Below the pieces are notes generated by a model that worked only from the letters and a program-made list of their open reading frames with translations, did not search any database and was not told the origin of the DNA. DNA of 35,190 bases from positions 1 to 35,190 of the forward strand of contig JAJPJX010000120.1 in the NCBI GenBank assembly GCA_021324015.1. Direction: 5' to 3'. The stretch comes from Solibacteraceae bacterium (GTDB lineage: Bacteria > Acidobacteriota > Terriglobia > Bryobacterales > Bryobacteraceae). Position 1 is the stretch's first letter, and every line of letters starts with the position of its first letter. Below, one piece after another: positions 23,701 through 32,036 of the stretch. The position numbers and the translations under genes are program-made.

Positions 23701-25767
23701 ATGAAACGAAGAGAATTTCTGGGCAGTGTGCCCGCTGCTTCCCTGGCCGCCCAGGTGGCCGGCCAGTCCCGTGCTCTCCTTCCCCGGGCGAGCTGGCTTG
23801 CAGACGGGTTGATCGATGACGGAGGTTCCCATGAACCATATCTTTTCGTAGTACGCCGCGGAGGACAGCGTTTCGACGCCCGCCTGACCTACGAACGCGC
23901 GCAGAGCGAAGAAGTCATCCGCCGCCTGCGGGAACAGGGCGTCGAGGTTTTCCATACCCATCTCTATAAGGGCTTCGGCATGGCCGCGGAAAAGCCCGAA
24001 ATGGAAGACGCGGTGCGCACCGCCGCCCTCGCCCACCGCTACGGCCTGAAGGTGGATTCCTACATCCAATGGAACGGCATGATGTACGAGACCTTCTTCG
24101 CCGAAGAGGCCCGGGCCAAGGATTGGATCCAGCGCGATGGCCTGGGCCAGCCGATTCTCCTCACTTACGGCTTCCAGCAGTCCTACCGCTACCGGCCCTG
24201 CTTCAAAAACCAGGAGTATCTGGATTACCTTAAGAAGATCGTACGCTACGCCGTCGAACAGGTGCGCACCGATTTCATTCACTTCGATAACTTCGATCTC
24301 AACCCCGAGCCGGATTCCTGCCACTGCCGCTGGTGCGTGCAGGGCTTCCGCGCGTATCTGAGAACAAAGTACACGCCTGCCCAGCGCAAAGAACGCTTCG
24401 GTTTCGACAACGTGGACTACGTCAATCCGCCGCAGTGGAATTTCCAGAATCCCCCGGCCAAAATGCAGATCATTTTCGACCCGGCCATCCAGGAATGGAT
24501 CGACTTCCGCTGCCAGTTCATGTCGGACGCCCTGCGCCAGATGGCGGAGTACGCCAAGTCGCTCAACCCCGAGGTGGCCATCGAGGTAAATCCCCACGGC
24601 ATCACCGGCGGCAACCGCGCCTGGGAAGCTGGCCTGGATCATGCGCGCTTCCTCAAACATACCGAGGCCTTTTGGACCGAGGAAGGGAACATGCCGGGGC
24701 TGCTGCCCGAGGGCCGCCTGATCTCCAAGATCCGCAGCTACAAGCTGGCGCGCGCCTTCCACAACATCCTGCTCACCTACATCTCGGCGCACCCGCTGGA
24801 TATGGCTGAGTGCCTGGCGTTCAACCAGACCATCGGCTACGCGGGCAACGACCCGCTCCGCCCGGAAATGCTCCGGTACATTTCCTTCTACCGGCAGAAC
24901 CGCGGCCTCTTTCTCGGAACCGAGGACGTCGCGCCCGTGGCCTTGCTGCGTTCCTACGCCTCCATCACCTACAATCACGCGCGGGCCCAATTGACCGCCA
25001 TCCTGGCCGAGCAGTCGCTCATCCAGGCGCGCGTTCCCTTTGCCTTGATCTTTGACGAGCACCTGGCGGAGTTGGCCAAATACCGCGTGCTGGTGCTGCC
25101 CGATTCCGAATGCCTCTCCGACGCGCAACTGGCGGCCATTCGGCGCTTCGTGGATCAGGGCGGCGGACTGGTGGCCATCGGTCAGGCGGGCCTCTACGAC
25201 CAGTGGCGGCGCTTGCGCGTGCAACCGGGGCTGGCGGGCCTGGTGGAAGGCCAGCCTGTGGCGCGGGATTATGAGGAACGCGTCTCCCACCGAGAGATCT
25301 CCGGCACTCCCACGCGCCGAGAGGTGGGCCAGGGCCGCGCGGCCTGGCTACCCGCGCTTCCGTTCGATGGGCCGTTGCCGCCCTTTCCTCCCTATTTCGA
25401 CATCCACAACCAATTCTGGAAAAAGCCGCGCAACTGGCGGGAATTTGCCGCCGAGGTCCGCTGGGCCGCCCGCCGGCCCCTGCCGTTCGAAGTGAGTGGT
25501 CCCGAGCACCTGGTGGCCAACCTGGTCGCCCAGCCGCGGGAACGCCGCGCCCTATTGCACCTGGTGAACTATGACGCTCGCAACGGCCCGGCGCCGCCCG
25601 CGGAAGTGACTTGGCGGTGGCCGCCGGGCGCCGCCGCCAAAAGCGTGCGCCTCTATTCTCCGGATGCCTCCGGACCGCGCGCGCTGGATCTGCGCCCCGC
25701 GGCCGGGGCCGCGGCGTTTACCGTGCCTGAGCTCCCCGTCTACGCGATCGCCGCCGTCGAATGGTAA
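23701..25767 (+). CDS. Exported glycoside-hydrolase-like protein (GH42-like architecture), copy 1
   Basis: A 688-residue protein. The N-terminus MKRREFLGSV resembles a Tat-type signal. An alpha/beta TIM-barrel part (about 55-400) contains YKGFGMAAEKPEMED, FIHFDNFDLNPEPDSCHCRWC (Cys 207, 209, 212), IEVNPHGITGG and AFWTEEGNMPG. The middle part (about 420-600) looks like the class-I glutaminase-type fold of GH42 enzymes, with LIFDEHLAELAKYRVLVLPDSECLSD and RRFVDQGGGLVAIG. A beta-rich end follows. The Cys cluster may bind zinc, as in GH42. It is paralogous to the product at 26325-28445, sharing the SCHC..C motif, the EE..N/EP segment and the FD.HL.DLAKY block. Exact substrate unknown. It is followed one base later by a GNAT gene. 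Confidence 0.7.
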   Translation: MKRREFLGSVPAASLAAQVAGQSRALLPRASWLADGLIDDGGSHEPYLFVVRRGGQRFDARLTYERAQSEEVIRRLREQGVEVFHTHLYKGFGMAAEKPEMEDAVRTAALAHRYGLKVDSYIQWNGMMYETFFAEEARAKDWIQRDGLGQPILLTYGFQQSYRYRPCFKNQEYLDYLKKIVRYAVEQVRTDFIHFDNFDLNPEPDSCHCRWCVQGFRAYLRTKYTPAQRKERFGFDNVDYVNPPQWNFQNPPAKMQIIFDPAIQEWIDFRCQFMSDALRQMAEYAKSLNPEVAIEVNPHGITGGNRAWEAGLDHARFLKHTEAFWTEEGNMPGLLPEGRLISKIRSYKLARAFHNILLTYISAHPLDMAECLAFNQTIGYAGNDPLRPEMLRYISFYRQNRGLFLGTEDVAPVALLRSYASITYNHARAQLTAILAEQSLIQARVPFALIFDEHLAELAKYRVLVLPDSECLSDAQLAAIRRFVDQGGGLVAIGQAGLYDQWRRLRVQPGLAGLVEGQPVARDYEERVSHREISGTPTRREVGQGRAAWLPALPFDGPLPPFPPYFDIHNQFWKKPRNWREFAAEVRWAARRPLPFEVSGPEHLVANLVAQPRERRALLHLVNYDARNGPAPPAEVTWRWPPGAAAKSVRLYSPDASGPRALDLRPAAGAAAFTVPELPVYAIAAVEW

Positions 25768-25768
25768 C

Positions 25769-26320
25769 ATGCGCACCCCTGTCCTCGTTCGTCCTGCGTC
25801 TGATACCGATCTTCCCGCCATCACCGCGATCTATGCCCACCACGTGCGCCACGGCACGGCCACTTTCGAAATCGATCCGCCGGATCTCGCCGAAATGACC
25901 CGCCGCCGCGCGGAACTCGAGCGCCGCGGGTTGCCCTACCTGGTGGCGGAGTCGGACGGCCTGGTGGCGGGCTACGCCTATGCGGGCGTCTACCGTCCGC
26001 GCGTCGCCTACCGCTTTACGGTGGAAAATTCCATCTACGTGCATCCCGGCCACCAGGGCCAGGGCATCGGCCGGGTGCTGCTGCCGGCTCTGATCGAAGC
26101 CTGCGAGCAGCGCGGTCTCCGCCAAATGGTGGCCGTCATCGGAGACCGGAATAACCTGGCCTCCATCCGCCTGCACGAGCGCTTCGGATTCCGCCACGTG
26201 GGCGTGCTAGAAAACGTCGGCTTCAAGTTCGGCCGCTGGCTCGATACCGTCCTCATGCAGCGCGCGCTGGGAGCCGGAAGCGCTGCCCCTCCGGAAAAAA
26301 CGCGCCAGGCGGTACAGTAG
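25769..26320 (+). CDS. GNAT N-acetyltransferase (phosphinothricin/amino-acid acetyltransferase-like)
   Basis: A 183-residue GNAT enzyme of the Pat/MnaT-like group. It opens with VRPASDTDLPAITAIYAHHVRHGTATFEIDPP, then has AYAGVYRPRVAYRFTVENSIYVHPGHQGQGIGRVLLPALIEACEQRGLRQMVAVIGDRNNLASIRLHERFGF. The HQGQGIGRVLL stretch is the acetyl-CoA pyrophosphate loop. Related enzymes N-acetylate phosphinothricin, methionine sulfone or similar amino compounds. It begins one base after the first glycoside-hydrolase-like gene and ends four bases before its paralogue, so it is translated as part of the same operon. Its role there is not obvious. Cytoplasmic: no signal peptide. Confidence 0.85.
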   Translation: MRTPVLVRPASDTDLPAITAIYAHHVRHGTATFEIDPPDLAEMTRRRAELERRGLPYLVAESDGLVAGYAYAGVYRPRVAYRFTVENSIYVHPGHQGQGIGRVLLPALIEACEQRGLRQMVAVIGDRNNLASIRLHERFGFRHVGVLENVGFKFGRWLDTVLMQRALGAGSAAPPEKTRQAVQ

Positions 26321-26324
26321 TGGC

Positions 26325-28445
26325 ATGCAAAGAGCCCGGTTGCTGGTGCTGCTCCTGGCGGTGGCCTGTCTGGTGGCCTGTTCCCGTGGGTCCAGGTACA
26401 AGTCTCTGGTCTTCGAGTCCCTTTCCTCCGAGCCCATTACCGAGCGGCCTGCCTGGCTCAAACAGGGCATCGTCATGGTGGGCAACTGGGAACCGTTGAC
26501 CTTCCGCCTGCGCAAAGGCGGCGCCCCGGTGGACGTGGTCCGCCAGTGGGAGGCCGAGCACACCGAGGAGACCGTGCGCCGCCTCAAACAGCAGGGCGTC
26601 AATCTCATCGTGACCAACCTGCATAAGGGCTTTGGTCTCCAGACGGAGGCGCAGGATATCGAGGCCACGCGCAAGCTGGTGGCGATAGCCCATCGGTATG
26701 GCATCAAGGTGGGCGGCTATATCGGCGCCAGCATGTTCTACGAGACTTTCTTCGCGGAAGAGCCCGAAGCCAGCAACTGGATGCAGGTCAACGAGTGGGG
26801 CAAGCCCGTCTATTACAACCCCGAACAGACCAACCGCTACATGGCCTGCCGCAACAACCCGGGTTATGCCGCCTTTATCCGACGCGTCCTGCGGCTGGGA
26901 GTCGAGGATCTCAAACTGGATCTCATCCACTTCGACCAGATGGAGTGGTGGCCGGAGCCACGCTCCTGCCACTGCGACTATTGCCGCGAGCAATTCCGCG
27001 CCTATCTGCGCAGCCGCTACACCCCCGAGCAGCTCCGCCTGCGCTTCGGCTTCACCCGCCTGGACGACGTCGTGCCGCCGCCCTTCGACCTGTGGGCTCC
27101 CCCGGTGCGCATCCCCGAGTTGAACAATCCGCTGATGCAGGAGTGGGCTCGATTTCGCGCGTTCAGTCTCGCGCAGCGCTACGGCGAATACGACGCCTAC
27201 ATTCACCGGCTCAACCCCCAGGTGGCTTTGGAAGGCAATCCGAATGTGAATTTTGCCCTCAACAAGGGCTTCAGCCAGGGCGTGGACCTGGCGCAACTGC
27301 TGGAACATGGGGATATCGTGTGGAGCGAAGAGCCGAACCAGGCGGAGTGGACTGCCGACGGCCGGCTGGTTTCCAAGATCCGCTCCTTCAAAGCCGTGCG
27401 CAGCATGGGCAAGTCCCTGTTTGTATACACCGGCGGCATGCGCGGCGCCAGTTCTCCGCGGCTACGCATGGCCGAAGCCATGGCCTACAACGATATGAAC
27501 CTGGGCGACGTCGGCGAAATCGGGGCCTTGCGCGCCGACGGCGCCTCCATTACGGCGGAACCCGAGGACGCCCGCTACATCGAATTCTTCCATGCCCACG
27601 CCCAGGATCTGGTGGATACCTCCAGCGTCGCCGACGCCGCCGTGCTGCGCTCGTTTCCCGCGGTGGAATTCAATCCTGCCCGCGGCGGCGTGAGCACGAT
27701 ACTGTTCGAGCAGACCTTGATCCAGACCCGAGTGCCGTTCGATATCATCTTCGACCGGCATTTGAAGGACCTTGCCAAGTACAAGGTGCTGGTGCTGGCC
27801 GACCAGGACGCCCTGAGCGACGCCGAAGTGGCGCAGATTCGCACCTTCGTGGAAAACGGCGGAGGACTGGTGGCCACCGGAGACACTTCACTCTACACCG
27901 ACTGGCGCTGGCGCCGCGGCCGTTTTGGCCTGGCCGATCTGTTCGGGCGCGACCTGCCGCCCGCCCCGAATGAGCCCAACCGGCCCGTCCAGCGCACCTT
28001 CGGCAAAGGCCGCGTGGTGTACCTCCCGCGTGTGGAGCCCTCCGTGCCGCCGCCCCCGCCCTCCATGAGCTACAACTTCAGCAAGGAGTACTGGAAACTG
28101 CCCACGAACTATCGCGAGCTCGAGGCCGCTGTCGAGTGGGCTGCCGGCGGCAGGCTCTCGGCGAAAGTGGATGCCCCGCTCTCGGTCACGCTCGAACTGG
28201 CTGAGCAGAAGACCACCCGCAACCGTCTGCTGCACCTGGTGAATTACGACATCGCCAAACCGATCGCCAACCTCAAGGCCGAAGTCCGCATCCCCGAGGG
28301 CATGCGCCTGCGCGAAGCCGTGCTGGAAAGTCCGGACAGCGAAAAGCCGGAGCCCCTCGCCGCCGCCGTCCGGGACGGGGTCGCGAGCTTCCGCATCCCC
28401 AGGCTCAAAATCTACGACCTGGTGCTGCTGCGATTGGAGAAATGA
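26325..28445 (+). CDS. Lipoprotein glycoside-hydrolase-like protein (GH42-like architecture), copy 2
   Basis: A 706-residue paralogue of the product at 23701-25767. A lipobox (LVAC, Cys19) after a short hydrophobic h-region makes it a probable lipoprotein, unlike copy 1. The TIM-barrel part contains LHKGFGLQTEAQDIEATRKLV, LIHFDQMEWWPEPRSCHCDYC (Cys 215, 217, 220), LEGNPNVNFALNKG and IVWSEEPNQAEW. The second part has IIFDRHLKDLAKYKVLVLADQDALSD and RTFVENGGGLVATG. Shared acidic residues in the E-P-x-SCHC and S/TEE blocks are candidate catalytic groups (inference). Its stop overlaps the next gene by four bases. Different export types suggest a periplasmic and a membrane-anchored version of the same enzyme fold. 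Confidence 0.72.
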   Translation: MQRARLLVLLLAVACLVACSRGSRYKSLVFESLSSEPITERPAWLKQGIVMVGNWEPLTFRLRKGGAPVDVVRQWEAEHTEETVRRLKQQGVNLIVTNLHKGFGLQTEAQDIEATRKLVAIAHRYGIKVGGYIGASMFYETFFAEEPEASNWMQVNEWGKPVYYNPEQTNRYMACRNNPGYAAFIRRVLRLGVEDLKLDLIHFDQMEWWPEPRSCHCDYCREQFRAYLRSRYTPEQLRLRFGFTRLDDVVPPPFDLWAPPVRIPELNNPLMQEWARFRAFSLAQRYGEYDAYIHRLNPQVALEGNPNVNFALNKGFSQGVDLAQLLEHGDIVWSEEPNQAEWTADGRLVSKIRSFKAVRSMGKSLFVYTGGMRGASSPRLRMAEAMAYNDMNLGDVGEIGALRADGASITAEPEDARYIEFFHAHAQDLVDTSSVADAAVLRSFPAVEFNPARGGVSTILFEQTLIQTRVPFDIIFDRHLKDLAKYKVLVLADQDALSDAEVAQIRTFVENGGGLVATGDTSLYTDWRWRRGRFGLADLFGRDLPPAPNEPNRPVQRTFGKGRVVYLPRVEPSVPPPPPSMSYNFSKEYWKLPTNYRELEAAVEWAAGGRLSAKVDAPLSVTLELAEQKTTRNRLLHLVNYDIAKPIANLKAEVRIPEGMRLREAVLESPDSEKPEPLAAAVRDGVASFRIPRLKIYDLVLLRLEK

Positions 28446-29716
28446 CCATGCGTTGCATCATCCTTTGTGTTTTCCTGGCCGCCTCCCTGACGAGCGCCGC
28501 TCCGCGCACGCTGCGCATCGATTACCGCGTCTTCCCGGGCCTCGAACAGATGGACGGCAACTGGGCCGCGCTCTTCGCCGCGAGCGACGGGAAAGTCTAT
28601 GCCGGTCTGGCCTATCACGGCGGCGACGGGCACTTGGTCTACTACGACTCCAAGACCGGCCGTATGCACGATGTCGGAAACCTGACCCAGCTCTGCGGCG
28701 AATCCGCGCTGCGGCGCGGGCCGCAATCCAAGATCCACGCCAAGTTCGGCGAAGGCAAGGATGGGCGTATCTATTTCGGCACGCACGGCGGCTACTGGTG
28801 GCACTACGCCCGCCTGGCCACCAAGGAAGGATACCCCGGCGCTCACTGGATGGCCTTCGACCCCCGCACCGGCCAGGTCGAGGATTTCGGCCTCGGCGTG
28901 CCCAACGAGGGCGTCAACACCGGCGCCTACGACCCCCAGTTCGATCGCATCTACGGCCTGACGCACCCGCGCGGCCATTTCGTGTACTACGACGTCAAGA
29001 CCCGCAAGGCCGTGGACAAAGGACGCATTAACAACTGGGAGTCCATCTGCCGCACGCTGGGGATCGACGACCAGGGCAACGTGTATGGCAGTTTCGGGGA
29101 AGGGCAGGTGTTCAAGTACGATCCGCGCACCGACCAGATCACCGAGCTTTCCGTGCGCGTTCCCATCCGGCCCAAAGGCATCTCGCTGGGCCGGGATTAT
29201 TCCAAGTCCGAGACCGCCTGGCGGACCGTGGTCTGGGACCGCCAGACCCGCCAGTTCTACGGCATCGACGAAAGCGCCACCATCCTGTTTTCCTTCAACC
29301 CGCGTGCCGGCCAGGACGGCGAAATCCGCCGGCTCGGGCAACTCTCGATCCCCGGCTTTGAAGACAGCCGGGAAGTCCCGTACGCCACTCTGAGCCTCAC
29401 CCTGGGCCATGACCGCAAGCTGTACTACGGCGCCTCCGGCCGCGAGTTCGACTACGGCGGGAGCGCGGTCGCCGCTCCCGCGCACCTGATCACCTGGGAT
29501 CTTTCCAGCAGCCGCAAGGAAGATCTGGGGGAGATGCTGCTCGAGGACGGCAGCCGCGTGCTCGGCACCAACGCGGCCGATACCGCGCCGGACGGCACCA
29601 TCTACCTGGTGGGCGCCATCGAGGTGCGGCCGCAGCCCGGAAAGCCCCTGGAAGCCGCCGGGAAGGTCGGCGGTGTGTACTACCGCCTCGCGCTGCTCAT
29701 CTACCATCCGCATTAA
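28442..29716 (+). CDS. Secreted beta-propeller protein A
   Basis: A 424-residue exported protein. The signal is MRCIILCVFLAASLTSAAP, from ATG 28442 or 28448. The body is made of repeats of the form G(K/R)xYxG...YDxxTGxxxDxG, for example GKVYAGLAYHGGDGHLVYYDSKTGRMHDVG and FGEGQVFKYDPRTDQITEL, typical of six- or seven-bladed SMP-30/quinoprotein-like propellers. No clear metal-binding signature or enzyme motif is seen. It overlaps the upstream lipoprotein gene by four bases, and a second propeller follows six bases later. Within the cluster it may bind or process carbohydrate or lactone products (inference), but it could be a scaffolding protein. Confidence 0.72.
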   Translation: MTMRCIILCVFLAASLTSAAPRTLRIDYRVFPGLEQMDGNWAALFAASDGKVYAGLAYHGGDGHLVYYDSKTGRMHDVGNLTQLCGESALRRGPQSKIHAKFGEGKDGRIYFGTHGGYWWHYARLATKEGYPGAHWMAFDPRTGQVEDFGLGVPNEGVNTGAYDPQFDRIYGLTHPRGHFVYYDVKTRKAVDKGRINNWESICRTLGIDDQGNVYGSFGEGQVFKYDPRTDQITELSVRVPIRPKGISLGRDYSKSETAWRTVVWDRQTRQFYGIDESATILFSFNPRAGQDGEIRRLGQLSIPGFEDSREVPYATLSLTLGHDRKLYYGASGREFDYGGSAVAAPAHLITWDLSSSRKEDLGEMLLEDGSRVLGTNAADTAPDGTIYLVGAIEVRPQPGKPLEAAGKVGGVYYRLALLIYHPH

Positions 29717-29722
29717 CCGGCT

Positions 29723-30868
29723 ATGCGCGCTCCTGCGATTTTCCTGCTGTGCCTGGCCCCGCTGTGGGCTCAGCGCACTCTCGAGTACGACCGCTCGGTG
29801 GTCAGCCAGGTGCGCATCGATGCCCGCGATCTCGGCTATCCGCCCGTGGATGTGATCCCCTCCGGCGAGTCTGCCATTCACGCCCTGGCCGTGGGTCCTG
29901 ACGGCCTGGTGTACGGCGCCACCGGGGGCCGGCGCAGCCATCTCTTCCTGCTCAATCCGCTGCACGGCTATGTCCAGCCGCTGGGTTTCCTCCCGGGCGT
30001 CTCCACCATGTACCGATCGCTCGTAGTGGCCCGCAATGGCGAGGTTTATATCGGCGGGGGAGACGCCGGCGGCCATTTGTGGAAGTACACGCCCCACCAG
30101 GACGACGCCAAGCCCATCCGCGTGAACGCGCCGCTGGAGGTGACCGATCTCGGCGTTCCGGTCCCCGGCGAAGCGGTCTACTGCCTCGCCGTGGACCGGG
30201 AGCGGGAATTCATTTACGGCGTCAGCTATCCCAACGGCCAATTCTTCCACTACAGCATGCGCGCGGCGAAATTCGCGGTGGATGGCAAGCTGGCGGAACA
30301 CCGTATCCCCGGCGAGAAGTTCGAACAGGAGAAGAACATCGGCCGCGAACTGGGCCTCGATCTGGACGGCAATGTCTACGCCTCCGGCGAAAACGGCGCT
30401 CTGTTCCGCTTCATCCTTCCAACTGCGTCCCTCCAGAAATTGGACTTGACCGCCCCCACGGCGCTCGGGCGGGAGCCTTATAACCGCGTGGATGCCTGGA
30501 CGCGGGACGCCGATGGCCTGCTCTACGGCGGCACCTCCGACGGCTACCTGTTCCGCCTGAATCCCAAGACCCTGAAACTCGAGAACCTGGGCAAACCCCT
30601 CAATCAGTACCGCATCCGCGGCCTGGCGTTCGCGCGCAACGGCAAGCTCTACGGCGTGGGCGGCGACTCCGACGAGATGGCCCGGCTTTTTTCCTACGAT
30701 CCCACGCGCGGGGCTTACGAAATGCTGGGCATGATCGATGTAAACCGCCGGCCCTATTACGCCTGGCAGGCGTATGTGATCGATGCCCTGGCCGCCGGTG
30801 CGGACGGAACCATCTACCTCGGAGAAAGCGAGCGCCGCTCGCGGTTGTACCTGTACTATCCGGAATAG
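29723..30868 (+). CDS. Secreted beta-propeller protein B
   Basis: A 381-residue exported protein with signal MRAPAIFLLCLAPLWAQR. The body consists of propeller-like repeats such as IHALAVGPDGLVYGATGGRRSHLFLLNPLHG, ARNGEVYIGGGDAGGHLWKYTPH, DLDGNVYASGENGALFRF, DADGLLYGGTSDGYLFRLNPKTLKL and ARNGKLYGVGGDSDEMARLFSYDPTRG. It belongs to the same broad fold as its upstream neighbour but with different blade sequences, so it is either an old duplicate or separately recruited. No enzyme motif is recognised. It is the last member of the tightly spaced run starting at 23701, all with gaps of six bases or fewer. Confidence 0.72.
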   Translation: MRAPAIFLLCLAPLWAQRTLEYDRSVVSQVRIDARDLGYPPVDVIPSGESAIHALAVGPDGLVYGATGGRRSHLFLLNPLHGYVQPLGFLPGVSTMYRSLVVARNGEVYIGGGDAGGHLWKYTPHQDDAKPIRVNAPLEVTDLGVPVPGEAVYCLAVDREREFIYGVSYPNGQFFHYSMRAAKFAVDGKLAEHRIPGEKFEQEKNIGRELGLDLDGNVYASGENGALFRFILPTASLQKLDLTAPTALGREPYNRVDAWTRDADGLLYGGTSDGYLFRLNPKTLKLENLGKPLNQYRIRGLAFARNGKLYGVGGDSDEMARLFSYDPTRGAYEMLGMIDVNRRPYYAWQAYVIDALAAGADGTIYLGESERRSRLYLYYPE

Positions 30869-30911
30869 TGCCGGTTTGCGCCGGTCCAGTACTCGGCCGG
30901 TGGCCCTCCGC

Positions 30912-30940
30912 TTGTCTTGCGCCGCACCATGTCCTACGAT
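30912..30940 (+). promoter_or_regulatory. Possible promoter for the DUF4412-like gene
   Basis: TTGTCT (30912-30917) and TACGAT (30935-30940) are separated by exactly 17 bases. A transcript starting near 30947 would reach ATG 30965 with a leader of about 18 bases containing GGGAG. This supports 30965 over earlier in-frame starts at 30917 and 30929. Confidence 0.35.
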
Positions 30941-30964
30941 GAGGCGAACGGGAGCTTGGTTTCC

Positions 30965-32032
30965 ATGGGAAAAGCAATGGTTCGGACTGCCGCGGTGCTC
31001 GTGCTCGCGGCCTCGGGGCTCTGGGCTGATTTCAGCATGGAGCAGACATCGCAGATTACGGGCGGGGCGCTCGCCGGCATGATGAAACTGGCCGGCGCGT
31101 TTTCGCGCCAGGCGCGCGAGCCCCAGCACACCACGGTGGCGGTGAAGGGCGATCGTATGGCGCACCTCTCCCAGTATCATGCGCAGATCATCGATCTGAG
31201 CAAAGAGACCATCACCAGTATCGACTTCCAGAAAAAGACCTATTCCGTGATGACCTTCGCGCAGATGAAGCAGATGCTGGACAATCTATCCGAGCGCATG
31301 CACCAGCAGAAGAGCGAGCCGGGTGCTCCGGATGTGAAGTTCAAGGTGTCGGTGAATCCCACCGGCCAAACCAAGCAGATCGCCGGCTACGACGCCAAGG
31401 AGACCATCCTGAAGCTGGAGATGGAAGGAACCGACCAAAAGACCGGGCAGACCGGCGCCATGACCGTCATCTCCGACATGTGGCTGGCGCCGCGCGTAGC
31501 CGGCTACCAGGAAGTGATCGACTTCCACAAGCGTATGGCCCAGAAACTGGACTGGACTCCCGGCTCCAACATGATGATGGCCCGCCCGGACATGGCCAAA
31601 GCCATGGCGGAGCTGTACAAGCAATCGGGCAGCCTGGACGGCATCCCGGTCTACCAGGTCGTGAAGATGGGCGCCTCCGGGGATGCCGCCGCGGGCGCGG
31701 GAGCCGGTGCGGGAGCCGGAGCGGCGCCTCCACCCCAGTCTGAGTCGCAGGCGGCTAAACCGTCCCTGGGCGACGCCATGGGGAGCGCCCTGGGCGGAAA
31801 GCTTGGCCGCTTTGGCGGGTTCGGACGCAAGAAGAAGGATACCTCCTCTGAGCAGGCCTCTTCGTCCACGCCGCCACCGGCCGCGGCGCAGCCTCAGGGC
31901 GGCGCTCCAGACTCGCTGATGGAGATGACCATCGAGGTGACCTCTTTCTCTTCTGCCCCGGTGGATTCCGCCAAGTTCGAAGTTCCCGCGGGTTTCCAAC
32001 AGGTGGAGCCGCAACTCGGACGTCAGCGCTGA
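30965..32032 (+). CDS. Secreted DUF4412-like protein
   Basis: A 355-residue exported protein with signal MGKAMVRTAAVLVLAASGLWA. The mature N-terminal two-thirds (about 22-235) has the beta-rich character of DUF4412/LolA-like proteins: MEQTSQITGGALAG, VAVKGDRMAHL, IIDLSKETITSIDFQKKTYSVMTF, and TKQIAGYDAKETILKLEME with an internal WLAPRVAGYQEVIDF. A low-complexity Ala/Gly/Pro linker and a short Lys/Arg-rich stretch (about 240-305) precede a small conserved end, MTIEVTSFSSAPVDSAKFEVPAGF. Proteins of this type are exported or surface-associated in Acidobacteria with no assigned function. It ends four bases before the convergent ABC permease stop. Its own promoter may separate it from the propeller operon. 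Confidence 0.65.
   Translation: MGKAMVRTAAVLVLAASGLWADFSMEQTSQITGGALAGMMKLAGAFSRQAREPQHTTVAVKGDRMAHLSQYHAQIIDLSKETITSIDFQKKTYSVMTFAQMKQMLDNLSERMHQQKSEPGAPDVKFKVSVNPTGQTKQIAGYDAKETILKLEMEGTDQKTGQTGAMTVISDMWLAPRVAGYQEVIDFHKRMAQKLDWTPGSNMMMARPDMAKAMAELYKQSGSLDGIPVYQVVKMGASGDAAAGAGAGAGAGAAPPPQSESQAAKPSLGDAMGSALGGKLGRFGGFGRKKKDTSSEQASSSTPPPAAAQPQGGAPDSLMEMTIEVTSFSSAPVDSAKFEVPAGFQQVEPQLGRQR
31697..31720 (+). repeat. Two-unit 12-base tandem repeat in the Ala/Gly linker
   Basis: Two copies of GCGGGAGCCGGN sit end to end and encode an AGAGAGAG-type linker. Variation in copy number between strains would keep the frame. Confidence 0.5.
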
Positions 32033-32036
32033 CCGT

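Noticed and set aside
23254-25290. A 678-codon open frame on the minus strand across the PAS gene and the first glycoside-hydrolase-like gene
   Set aside because: It crosses two well-supported divergent genes and the promoter gap between them, with no recognisable domain.
28412-31180. A 922-codon open frame on the minus strand
   Set aside because: It lies antisense to two propeller genes and part of the DUF4412-like gene, all with signal peptides and correct spacing. Its protein is compositionally odd and shows no family motif. Long antisense frames are expected in GC-rich DNA.
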